A stretch of 64,000 nt of DNA from Larus michahellis (lineage: Eukaryota; Chordata; Aves; Charadriiformes; Laridae): the NCBI RefSeq assembly GCF_964199755.1, contig NC_133901.1, forward strand, positions 43,431,418 through 43,495,417. The letters are read 5' to 3'. Below the pieces are notes generated by a model, which worked only from the letters and a program-made list of their open reading frames with translations, was not told where the DNA came from and ran no database searches. This document shows positions 28,601 to 41,500 of this stretch, piece after piece (position 1 is the stretch's first letter; each line of letters begins with the position of its first letter). The position numbers and the translations under genes are program-made.

Positions 28601-31600
28601 GAGAGCAGAGGAAAGAGGGAATCCTGGCAAGGGCTGGCAAATCTCCATGGCTGGTGGCGTCATGTGGTGGCACTGGGATCGGAGGGAAGGCAGGCAGGGC
28701 TTGGTCCTGCTTCGGGATCCCACTGGGCAGGGCTGGTTGGCAGTACTGGCTGGACAAGCCTTAGCGCCTTCAGCCAATGGGGCTTTTGGTGTTAGCGTGA
28801 GTAGCCACCAGGCACAACCTTCTGGGGAGACCGTGTCTGTTGTAATTCTCTGTCAAAGCTTCATGTGTGATACAGGTGTGATGAGGGGTGGGGACTGTAC
28901 ATGAAAGTGTGCCTGTCTATTTCTGTAAAAGCTGTGTTCAATAAGGAAAACTGCTCTTTAAAAATGGTTGTCATACCTTTTTATTTTTTTATTTGAGGAA
29001 TGGTAAATGATCTGCTTGTTTGGTTTTTTGGTTTTTTTTAGTGTTGCACCCGTACTTCATGCTGCTTCACTCTTTGGCAATAATGTTTAGAGAGAGACAG
29101 GAAAATAGATAGAAGAGAGAAAGTAATTCAAGGGTTTGTGTCTAAGCTTATGGTAGCTCTAGCAATAGTTGATGTTCTTGTTAGTTGTAATAGACAGTTG
29201 TGCAGTTAGAGTTAAAAAAGAGCTATTAAATTATAGCCTGTCTTCCAACTCTGAAAGTATAGGGTATTCTCTACAATAAACTCACGTCTCTACTTCTAAA
29301 TGGCTGAACAAATGGAGTTTCTACTTCCCCTCTTGGAGAATAATTAGCTGTTCAATAAAATTCACAGCTTGAGTAGTCTCCTAATGTTCAGTTTGGAATT
29401 TCTTCTCCTGTTTACTTCCCGTTATGCCTATGTCTACTGTGTGTGCCACCTTAGACCACCCTTGTCTCTTCTTTATCTCCTTGAAACGTTTGCTGTCAGT
29501 CTCAGACTAGATGGGGACTACAAATGGTATCCATCTTTGAGATGCAAGAAGCAGCTATAAGATCTGGGAAGATCCTGCTCCTCCCAATGACTGCTTCAGC
29601 ATCATTTTTGTCCTATTACGTCTTTCGTTGCTCTTTTGAGGAAGCCTATCAAAGTGTTCTCCAATGAATCATGAAAATATTGCTTTTTTCTCAAATTACC
29701 TGTTTTTCAGCTTTTCAATTGTAAACATACGGAATCTATCCTTGCTCCAAAACCCCTCAAGTTCATGCATGCACTCATTTCTCATCCAATTTTGCAGGGA
29801 GCAGGAACTGAAGAAATGTTTTGATGCTACTGATTCTTAATGCACTTCTCCACTAGCCACTCATGTCGGTTCACCTTTTTAGGCTTTGCTGTAATGCAGA
29901 TCAAATTCCTCATTAGCTCTTCGTTGCTTAACGGTCTCTCAGAACTAAGACCGCAGGAAAGACATCTTCCACACACTCACAAATAGTTTCTGTGGCTTTA
30001 AAACCGGTATCAGATTGGCAATCTGATTTGCTGACAGTTTAAATGTAGGTTTCCATCATGCTGGGCATTCTTCTAGTGCTGGCAACAGAAGAAGGATATT
30101 TCAAATAGCCTGTCAGATATTTTGGTTTGGTAATCTGTAAAGTGATCAACATTGTCCCAAGCAGAATGAATTGAATATGAATGTTTTACTTAAATGGGGA
30201 GAAAAATCTCTTGGCAAAGAATTAAAAATGTATTTGCAGTATATATTGTATGTGACATATCCCAGTGACAGGATTTCACTTAAAATAGTCAGCCTGTATC
30301 TTCATACTATATAAGTGAAATTTCACTGTCAAGAAAAGCTCTGGCATCTGGCAATTTTGTAATGCTTTTCTACAAAATTATTGCAAAGGAGACAACTCTG
30401 AGTGAAATATGAAATAGGCGTTAGTGTCTGGAAAAAAACCAGCATGATGTTGTAGCGCATCCTACTTTCCCATGTGACTTAAGAAAATCAGAATAGATAG
30501 ATAATTATTCAGTGCCTTAGATATTTACTCATGTACATACTTTATAGGCATTTTAGGTGTGGCTGTAGCAGAATCTGTCACTGGTCTTGCACATCTCTTC
30601 TCATCCCACTCTTTTGCTCATAAGAAGTTACATTTCCGTAGCTTTCTTCCTTTGCTGTAACATTTTGAATGGCTGTGTCATTTCAAAGTATTGAAAACCC
30701 TTGAGAACAAGGGGAGAAATGCTCATTTTTGCAGCACAGATAAAATCAATGGAGACTCAAGCCACCTTGTAGGTACTTGCAGGTGTGTAGTATTAGTATC
30801 CACACAAATTTAGGAAAGGAGATTAGGTGTGTATCAGGGCTGGTTCCTCAGAATGGTATTAGGTTGGGTCTTATCCTGCTAGGGATGATGGACTCAGGCT
30901 GCAGATGAGGCCAATTTTGGGCTGGGACAAACCAGTGCTGGTTTGAAGCTGCTCTTGGAGTGAGGGCGTGGGATAGATCGAGAGTAAAGACAGAAGAGTG
31001 AAGGTAGTGATTTTACAGTGCTTTTTGTCACTTGGAGTATCTGCTGAGATCTCTGTTGTCAGTGCTGCTTCAGAGCAGCATATGGTCCACGTGGCCCTTG
31101 TCAGCTGGGTGCCCTTCTTAGTAAGGTATAAAGGGCAGTGGCTCCTGCTGGTGCTTTTAGATCTATCAAAGCAGCCTTTGGTATCTCTGAATAGAGCTGA
31201 ATAATAATCCATAATTAATAATACATTAGATAGGGGTTTTGGGTCTTTGTTCATCAGTCATCTGAAGGTACTTTTACAGTTGTCTCACTTATTTTGTTTG
31301 AAAGTGTTGTGAGTTGCTCTCAGCATGAAGGTTGTTCTCAAAGAACTTGCTGTAAATATAAGATACCTGACATTAGAAACCTGGACTGCACTGACTGGCT
31401 TTTGTGGGCTGTGCACCTCCCGTTGCCTCTCTGCCTGGGCTGGAAGCGTGTGGAGTTAGTGCCAATTTCCCCTCTCCTTCCTGGTGTCTCATCCTCAGCA
31501 TGTCTATGCCTACGCAGGGCTTTAGGAAACCTTTCTTGGGGTCGATGCTTCTGGAGACCCTTGCTGCGTGAGAGCTGGGCTGGTCAGTGGAGCGGTAGGC

Positions 31601-33200
31601 AGTGCTGGCGTGGCTGGTGCCATGGGGATGTATCCTGCTGCCTGCCCAGAGTGGTCTTGGCCCCCGCTCGGGGGCTTCACGGATGCTGCTAGCAGGCTCT
31701 AGGCTGCACAGCACTGATGGAGAGGCATTGCTGACTGTGGCCTGGCAGCAGAAGTCGTCAGATGAGGTAAGAAAACTGTGAAATAGCAGGTTTATCATTG
31801 TTACTTAGTTCTGGAAGTGTGTCCCTGCTCTGACTGTGTGAATGTTTCTCCTCTCCAAAGCCTCTCCCGCTGCCATCAATTTTGTCACTTTCAGGCTTTG
31901 TCGTATTTGCTCTTCTCTTCTCTTTTCTTGGTTATGTCCAAATCAGCTTCCCCTCTGCTGTGTTTAAAGGGTCTGCGACTCAGTTCAAGAGATCATTTCT
32001 GCAATTTTAAATAAATTTTTATATAAGTTCCTCCACTCCCCACCTTGAATCTGAGAAGAGCAGGCCGTAAGTAGAATAATTTTCTTTAGAAGTGCTGAGA
32101 TTTTTCAGTACATCCAGTAACTTTGCATTTAGAAATTGTACTGAAAGATCTCTGGAGGATTTGCAGACCTGAGGAGATGAAGTTTGTTTGCTAACCCAGG
32201 TAGGACTGGCTGGGTAGCAGGAGCAGCACCTGGGAGAATCAGCTGAGAGAGCTCCTGCTCTGAGCCGTCTTGCTAGTGGGAAAATGCATGGGATTTGCTG
32301 TCAAAATGTGATGGGACTGGTGATGTCCTCATAATCCCAAACAGCGTCTGGTTATGTAGCTTAGAGTCATAATCAGAACTTTAGGTTTTTTTAGCAGTTT
32401 GGCAAAGTGGATGTGTGGGAGTTGGTGAGGGGCTTTTTTGTTTTGGTTTGGTGTTTTGTTTTGGTGTTTTGTGTGTTTTCTAGAAGCACAAAGTTAGGAG
32501 GCAAGTTTTCTTTGACTTGCAGTAAGATGGTGTTACTTGCAGAGGAATTTCATTCTTACTGAATGTATCTAACTGATTTAATTTTGAACACAGCAATAGA
32601 ATGAAAAGTACCTTGGACCTGCAGGGTGTCCTATTTTTTCCTAAAGAGTTTTCAGATTTTGATTGGTACTATTGAGAACGCTGTTTTTTCAACTATCTCC
32701 ATAGTATCTGAACATTATGTCTTCTGTGCATTGCATGACCAAAACTGGATGTATGGAAAAGAAGGCCGTTCTACAGGCTCCTGCACCATGCACGTGACTT
32801 CAGTAAAATGGAAATGCAGGGAACACACAGCAGTGAGCTACAGGATGTTGAACATAAACTGTGAAGGAAAGTGCCTCTTTAAATGGAGACAAATGAGGTT
32901 GCATTTGAAAGAAACCCTTTACCTCCTGATGAGGTTTTAGAATTTTAGTGGGCTCCAGTAAGTTCCTAACAGTGTACTTTTTAAAGAGATTTTCCATTTC
33001 CTTGATTGAGGCTATATTTAATGAAGATGGCACTTGAGAATCGAGAGCAGGAGGCAATGACCTTGCCTTACCCGCAACGCCAGTGGAAGCTGCCTATTCT
33101 TAGTGTGGTGTAATTCTGCTCTTGCTGTGAGGCTGCCTTTGATTTCATGGCAAAAGGCTAGAGCTCCCATATGGGAGACTGTTGTCCCGCATCTCTTACA
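25681..33200. other. Intergenic sequence upstream of the cholinergic locus, part 1
   Basis: About 7.5 kb. Small open frames only, none with a recognisable domain or flanking splice sites matching a known neighbour. It holds a perfect 8-bp inverted repeat at 30009-30027 and T/G-rich stretches near 29010 and 32430-32480. No clear mobile element seen. Confidence 0.6.
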
Positions 33201-36200
33201 GAGCATGCATTAACTGGAGAGCAGGCATCTAATTAACATTCCTAGTGCTGTCATAAATCAATCTGTGTATGCTTAAACAAGTTACATCAGCCTAATGGGA
33301 AAAGATGTGGCGAGACAATTAAAAGAATTAACCCAGAGCAGGGGGGTCGATATCATGGAATAATCTGTTGCTGGAGTGTGACGACAAGGCGCCGTGGTAG
33401 TTCTGGCAGCCGGTCCCTGCAGGAACCAAGCCCCAGTCCCTCTTGTGAGAAGGCTGACGCATTTTCAGAGGATTTGGTGATGGGGCTCTGGGGCTTCCAA
33501 ATGCTTGAAGGCTGATGAGGTTTAATTATTTTTATTATTAATTTTTATTGCTCTGAGATGGAAAGCAGCTGTGTGTGAATGAATTCACTAGTGTGTGTGT
33601 AAATAAGCCAGCTTGTACCTTTCCTGCCAGTGGAATTGGAGCGTAAGCAATAGAGTGCAATCAATTTTAGTGATTTAATACTGTCTAGGTAAGCTTTTCT
33701 TACCCACTGGCTCAAGAAGGTTGTCTGGCAATATCGCTCATATGCTTTAGTGAGTTGTCTAAATCGAGCAGTGCAAATGGCTACCAATGGAAAACAGAAA
33801 CTCAGACTTCATATTAGATTTACATTGCAGTGGTCATTATGGTGAATTTAATTACCAAAACAAAAAAAAATGTGTGGAGGTGGGTGTGAGGGGAGGAAGT
33901 TTCTAAAAAAAGTAATGGATTTGGTTTCCTTAGCTTTTTTTTCCCTGACTTGTGAAAAATCAAATTGACAATGTGTGCCTATCAGGTTTATACCTTTACA
34001 GTATGCATTGCAAGCTCCTATTAAAGTTTAAGAGAATTGCACAGGAGTCCTTGAAAAATGAACCATGTCTTCCACAGCTGGTATTCATTATCTGAACCCA
34101 GTTCAACCAAGCCCCGTGTGAGTTAATGAAAGCCTCTGGTCCTCCATTTCCCTTGAATGTGCTTCAGGTTTCCCTGGAAGATTTATTTTCTGTGAGGATT
34201 CTCCTAGCTGGAAAACACAGTCAGTGTAATGCCCCTGGAGCGAACAGAAATCTCCTCCTTTCCTGCCAGTTCAATGTAAAGAAAGTCAAACTGTGCTGCA
34301 ACTCAATGAGTCATGCAAGTCTCTGTCACGCAGGTGTCTGGAGAAAGGTGAGAGAGCCAAGACATGAATAGCTGGTGCAAAAGGACCCTCCCAGCATTGT
34401 GGTTGTGTACATGACCCTCTGTTTTGCTGCAGCTCTACTATCTTCCTCAGGCAGAGAAACCTGTGCTTGCAGGTCACCTTCTCTTCAGCTTATCCCCAAG
34501 CAGCAACAGCCAAGTGCTACTGGGGCCATAAGGGGTGACATAAGGGCCATCTCTTTGGAGGTGTGGGAGGGAACTCCACTGTGTATCTTGGAGCGTGTGG
34601 GGTTGGCATTGGGAGTCCACCAGACCACTGAAGCCTAAAGGGTGAGGTCAAAATGCTGTCAGTGTTGCCAAGAAATGAAGTTGTTGGCTGTCTGACCTTT
34701 CCTTTGTTAAGTGTTTCTCTTGGGCCAAGGCAAATCAGGCAGGGCTGGGACTCACTTTGCTGCTGCATTATGGGGAGGCAAGCGGTGAAGCAGCTAAGGG
34801 TGCTGTGTTCTCTATTTCCAGAGAGGCTGTGGCAATGTTTGTGAGGGACCTGCCTGCTGGTGCTGCTCCAGGGGCTGGGGTGCTTAGAGGGATGCTGGCT
34901 CGCATCTGCTACTAATTCCTCCTGGGGAAATGAAGTCCAAAGCTTCCTTTAGCAGCAGACAGTTAGGTCCCATTTAAGCCCCATAAGGATATACTCAAGA
35001 TCAGGTGTTGTGTTTGTACCTGGAAGATGGGTGTCCTACTGTGTGGTGAGAAAGCGGTGGGTGTTGAAATGTGTACAAGGGCCTCAAGGGCAAGAGGGTG
35101 TATGCTGAGTTATTGCAAGGGGGAGTATTTGCACTCTGTGTTAGGCACTGGCTAATTTAAAGTGCTTTAGTTTGCCCTTCTATAATTACCCACCTTTCCC
35201 TGCCGGCTGATAGGGAAGACGTCTATCCTTCTTCCTCCCTCATATATGCATTACTTACTTTTTGCATGTGCTGTACTTAGATATGTTTTTGGAGAACCTG
35301 CTGGAACAAAGGAAGGCTCTTACTGGCCGAGGAGACTGGCAGCATGGAAAGGCTATTGGGAGATGCAAAATAAATGCTGCTCCTACTTGCTCAGCTCTCT
35401 GTTTGCTGTTTTGAAGCATCCTGGCAGTGAGGTAACATGCAAGATAAGCTTTGTGGCTGTCTTTCAGTGTGCCAGTTACATAGATAATGGATCTCAGCTG
35501 GGAAACCCTACCAGGACAGGGGTAAGGGTTAGTGCAAACCTGGCTCTGACCCTCCCCTAGCAGTGATCCAGATGCGCCTTCTAGCACAATGCCTTTAGCA
35601 AAGATCTATAATCATTGAACTTTTGACCCCAGTCTCTGAAGTAATGCCAAGTATGTTTAGCACACATACAAATGAAGTGGAAATCATTATTGGCTTGCTC
35701 ATGACCTGCTGAAATATGGTTCCCCTCCAGGGGCTCCATTTGCATTTCCCTCAGTCTCTCTGAGCACTCAATCTTTCTGTAGTTTCACATGCTACAAACT
35801 GAGCATCACTGTGCTTTTGATCAGAGCTACCTGCCATTGCCTGTTCACTCCAAACCTTTCCCTGCCTTACATTTTCTCAGGGCTTATACAGAAATTCTCC
35901 CTGCCCTCCTCCTTCACCCCTCTGCCTTCTCCCCCCCATTTATATTGTGGGTCCAGGTATGGCTCTTGACCATGGCTAACTCATGTCATGCTGAGAATTG
36001 GTCTCTCTCTGTCCCTCCACCACCAAGTCCCAGGCAAAGGAAATGCAGATTTGTGGGCTGTCAGGAGGCTATGCTGATCCAGATGACTGGCAACCCAAAT
36101 AGTAAGGCTTCTTCCAACCCTGACTTTTCTTTCTCTCCTTTCCCTCTGCATGCACATACTCATCTTGTCTGGGCTGCCACAGGGGGGCTGGCAAAGCTGA

Positions 36201-38540
36201 TCTCTTCTTTAAAAGTCTCGCTGGAGCCCCTTCCTCCTCTTGGAAACAAAGAAACCTCCAAACACTCAGAAACCTCTGAATTAGTTATCTGAAGGAGGCA
36301 GGAATAAAAATACCATATTTTTCTCTTTATTTCTTTCCCAAGGAAAGCTACAAATGAGCTTTGTCCTTATCCCAAAACTTATTGAGAGAATTGATACTCT
36401 GTGTAAATACAGAGTAATCCCAACACCTGGATTTTTCCTTACTGGAGTCTCCTTTTGTGTTTGCCTGGCAATGATCACAGAAAGAAGGAAGACCTGTTAT
36501 TCACCTTGTCACCTTATCCTGCATTAGAGTTGAAATATCCTGAATGTTGATCCTTTCATTTTGCAACTTTGGATGCCTACTGTTACTTGGTGTGGGGGAG
36601 CAGGACCCTGGCTCTCCTTCTATGCCGCTCTACTGTTTGCTGCTGTCTGCTTGGAAATCTTGCCTTTGCACCGAGGGAGAGCTTGGAGCCAGGTAAGCTG
36701 TGCCTGTGCCTTGCTAGTGCTTCTCTCACACCCTGCCCTTCACTTTGTGCACAGTGCAGAGGTGGGTGTTGCTCTGTAACAGCAGATTTTTCCAGGATAT
36801 TCCCAGCATCCCTTTAACCTTTTCTTTTTATGTCACGGGACAGCTCTTCTGCATCCATGACAGACAGCTGGTGGTGCAGCCAGAGCAGTGCCTGCCCCAG
36901 CACGTCCCACTGCTCAGGAGTGCGTATCGGCCCCACGACCAAGGGGAGCAGGGCAGATCTGGAGCAGAACAGGAGGGAATCGAGCCTCCTGCTCAACTGA
37001 ACCATGTAGAGGAAACTTTAAGGGCTCTGAGGCTCTCTTTGGTGTCAGTGTGCATGTGTGTGGGTTTTCTTTCTGAAACGTTAACCATCTGAGAGGTGCT
37101 TTCAATATGAGCCTGGGCACCCAGGATGCTTTCCATTACATGTGGGTAGGGCTTCAGGTTGTGGACCAGTTACTGACATAACTTCTCTATCAGTAAAACC
37201 TGGGAAGCCTCTGCTTGGGCAATCAATACAAGTGCATCCCTGGAGTTACACAGAAACACTATGGGAGAGGCAAGGTGGCAGTGTGGCCCTCAGATTTGCT
37301 GGAAACCAACAGAGGATCTAGCCAAACCACCCCTTTCCATAGTATGACCTTTTCATTGGAGATGATGTAAGTGGTAAGGATCATGGGAACCTGTTCCTCT
37401 GAAACTCCACTGGGTTTTTGAGGTTCTGCTCCACTGCTGGCATGAGACACTATTGCATGTGTTGTACACACTAAGGGATGTGGGGTCCTTCTGAGTCCTG
37501 TAGCTTCAGTGGTCTGGCAGAAAAGCCAGGGCAGGTATACCAGCGATCAGTTGCCCAGGGGGAACGGACAGGAGGGAAGAAATAAAGTATTTTTGTTGCC
37601 AGTGTTGCATGAGTTAGTTATTGGCTGTATTGCTCTAATTCCAGGGGGCTTACCCAAGTAGTAGCTTTAACAAATTTGTAGCTGTGTGAAGTGCCCGGAC
37701 CTCTCACCTGCTAGGCTCTGTGAGGCAGCAGTTAAGGACACTTGGAGCAGATCTGTGGCAGTTTAATGCCACCTTCTGGTTATAGATATTATAGCAGAGA
37801 TGCTCTTTAAAAATGAGTTTATTGCTATCTTTATTTGATAAACTGGAATAGCCAAATATCTAACTACTTTAGTAGCTTTGTTGAATACTTCTTAAAAACA
37901 CATTTTCTACTGAGTAGCATGAACACTTTCCTTTGGATTTTCATTTAAATTAATAAAAAATACTGATAAGAATAAAATCATCATACTGTGATCTGCTGCT
38001 GCTGACCTTAAAGGGAGAGAGTCAAGGTTACAGAAGAGGGCTTGCCATCCTTGCTGCAGAAAACCTGCCACACTGATTTCTCTGTGTCAAGAGCAAAGGC
38101 TTGGTTTTCAGTAGCTAGCAAATGTTTGTCCTCCTGACGTGTTATATAATGATACGTTGCTACTTCAGATTTTCTTTTTTTTTTAGTATTAAAATGGCCT
38201 TTCTACCCAGCACAAGAGGTCTCCTTCCTTATGAAAAGCAAAGAATTCAGTGACCTTGCAAGAATGTGACCGTAAAATAAGGAATTTTCATGAGTTTATT
38301 ATTGATTAATCCTATGTGTAAACTTTTCACTAAGTGCAACTAAAGTCAGTAGAGATTATGACTAGAATCGAATTGATATCACGGGGTTAAAAGAAATAAA
38401 ATGTTTATGACGAGACCCAAAGGTCGTTAGTTAAATGCAAGTGACGGGGGCGGGAGATCTCCCTGCAGGGCTTGCCGGGCCTTTTGCTCGTGGCCCTTTC
38501 CCCAGCAGGGGGTGCAAAGGGATCGTCTATTTTTTTTTTT
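33201..38540. other. Intergenic sequence, part 2
   Basis: About 5.3 kb. It contains a cluster of homeodomain-type TAAT/ATTA cores at about 33230-33335. Otherwise no gene, RNA or repeat recognised. Confidence 0.55.
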
Positions 38541-38541
38541 T

Positions 38542-38560
38542 GGGGGGGTGGGAGGGGGGG
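38542..38560 (+). other. G-run tract with G-quadruplex potential
   Basis: Runs of seven, three and seven G separated by single T and A bases, directly after an 11-12 base T run. This meets the simple four-run G3+ pattern with one-base loops. Confidence 0.7.
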
Positions 38561-41500
38561 AAGCCCTTTTTCATCTCTGCCCCAGACCTGGTTATGTATT
38601 GCCTAGCATTCAGGGAAGTCTTTGACAGAAAAGGAAAAAGAGAGTGCAGAAGCAGCAGAGTGTAAGCAGATGGAGAAGCGTTATTTGATAGAATTTAGTT
38701 TCACTTTGCACATATGCCACTTGCCATAGGAGATGCACCCTGGCAGGGAACAGGGTTCCTTCTATTTACTATAACTCACTTCTATTTACTAGATAGTATT
38801 TTACTGTTACTGACAACACAGCATTTCTGCATTTCTTTTTGGTGTGAAAACATACTTTATTTTCATATTTGTGCTATGGAGCAACTGCTGCTTTTTCATT
38901 CATTAGCACAAAGATCTGATGCCACCTTTTGCATGTAAAAAAGACTTGCTTTTCTGAAGCGAGAAGGAACTTAGTTATTGGGGCATACCAAGAAGTTAAT
39001 TCCACCTTCGGGTCGACAGAGCTCACTTGTTTTATATTTCCTCCTGCATCTTAGAGTGTTTGATATATAAACTTCATTCTCCATTATTTATCAGTATAAG
39101 CACTGATTTACTGCTTTGACAAGTATTGCTCTTGACTGGTGTATGCTGACACTGAATTCTGTACAGAAACATCAACTCTCTGATTTCATGCCTCTGAGAC
39201 TCTGATCGCAGTTGTATATGATTAGAAAACTTGTTAATAAATGTTATATATTTTCACTAGATCTTGTATAGGGTAATAGGATGTATTTAGTGGTAGAATT
39301 ATTTAAAAGGAATTAAGAATTACAAGACAGCATTTTTGTCATAAGAAGTAATGCATTCGTTGACAAATGTTGATATCTTTGCGCTTGATAGAAGATCTAG
39401 GAACTTCTTTTCACATAGGAATTACCTTAAAGTTGTTGGCTTCAACAGGATTTTTGTATGAAAAAGTCCTAGTTTTTTATTCTCTAAACATTCATGAGGA
39501 TCATCATAAAGGTTTTCTCTCTCTGAGGATGGTTTTACGATCAATAGACACACTCATTTGGTTGTGACATTGCCTTTTTTTTCTCTTTATTGTCACATCA
39601 GTAATGCATTAAGATAATGTCAGTGAAGATGTGTCACAATGTAGGAGATGAATGTTGTTCAAATAATGTGTTTGGTGAAAGGCAAACAAATGCATGGATC
39701 TTAAAAATGTAACTTTCTTCGAGAAACAAATCTTTTTCTGGCAGAGTTTGTTTCCATTAAGGGCAATCTCAGATGCATGAGTATCATCAGCAGCTGTCTT
39801 TATTTGCTCCCAGTTTTTCAAACTCAGATTTCACAGTAAAATCAGCAGCATTTATGTGAGAGCACAAAGCAAATGGTAGCTGCTGTGTCTGGGCTGCTTA
39901 GAGCAGATTAAGCTGCAGTGAGGTGTGCTGCCAGTGGCCATTGGCCTGAAGAGACCGGACAATGAACCTCCCCCTGACTTGTTATAGACTGCTCTGTCCT
40001 GTAAGTTGAAAATAAATCAGAAGCTGAGCCATAGCTGGGCTCCTTAGACAAGTAGCTGAATGGAGGGGCCAGCCTGGGCTTTAGACATTTCAGCTATTTT
40101 GTAACTGCAGTCTGAGATGCACCTCTGTATCTTGGCCTTCTTCCAAAGAATATTTTCTATGTTTTCAGGCATCCTTCTGATGCTGTCTTTGAATTTAAAC
40201 ACCCCTTTCGTTCTGTTCTTACTTGGCCAATCTCCCTTTTCATAGTCTGGATGGGTGCTGGGAGAGGACACCCTGATTTCTGCAGGAAATTGTATAGTCC
40301 ACTTCTCCAATTCAAAGTCCAGCAGAAACAGCCCATGCCTCTACTAAAGCTTCAGCAAAGACTGAAGGAAATGGTAGTTACCCCTTGTTGAGAACTCATC
40401 AAAGCAATTTCTAAAAGTTAAGAAATACTTATTGCAGAGACCTGTGGCTTTCCCTGCTCATTGCTTGGCTTTCTGCCACTTTGTGCCATCGGTCTGGGAC
40501 TGATGATCTATATTCAGCAGCTTTCTTCCACATAATGTTATTTTTTTGAGAAGAGGCACAATAGTGAATGACCTTTCCATCTCCCAGCTGTGCATACAAG
40601 TATCTAGTCAGCAAATCTTTGATTGGAGCTGATCAAGGTTGGAGATGACCTTGTGGTGTACCTTTGCGCTGGCAGTGGCAGAGCTGTTTTCTACACTTGA
40701 CCCACCAGAGGGCATGAGTTGGCTCCTGGGATCCCTGCCAGATCCAAGCGAGAGTGGAAAGCACAACTTGTTTATACATCACTGTCATTTTCTGCCACTG
40801 ATAAGACACAACGGGGCGTGTATTTTGGAGATTATCATCCTTCTTGGGTGATTAAAGTCCAGAGGCAACCTGAGGTATGTGATAATCACTCAGAAATCCA
40901 CTGCCAGGTGGATCTTGTGGTTTAAGTAGATCACGCTATTTCCTTCTGTAGTTTTGGAAGCTGTAACAACAGTCTTGTGCTGCCATTGCTGTGGAAAGGT
41001 GGAATGCACAGAAAAATGGAGACCCCTGCCCTGAGCATGGCTTCAGCCACCCAGGAGCAAAGGTGGCTTTCATAATGAGCTGGGCTGGCCACATCATGCT
41101 CCTCCTGCTCCTCAGATCCACAACGTCTGCCAGGCTGAGCTAACTTGATTATCCCTGTGATGAGATTACCCAAAGGTGATTTTTTTTCTTTTCCTGCTGT
41201 GACAGGTGATAGGAACTGACTCTTCACCTTTGGAGTCACGCTGATGGAATAGGGTTTTCTTCAGGAAACTAAAGATGGTGTTATTACCCAGGAACCATAA
41301 TTGTGTTTGTGTAATGTATCCCTTCCTGGCTCATTTTTGTATATTTATGTCTTGGATTACCAACTTCCTGCTCGGAGCAGGGGCTCTCAAACTGTGCTGC
41401 TTGGCTGTTGTGAGTGCAGCAGGACAGATGGGGGGCTCTGTGACTGTGAGAGCAGCCCTGGCTCCTGGCTTTGTTGGGGGTATGTGCAGGTGGAGATGTT

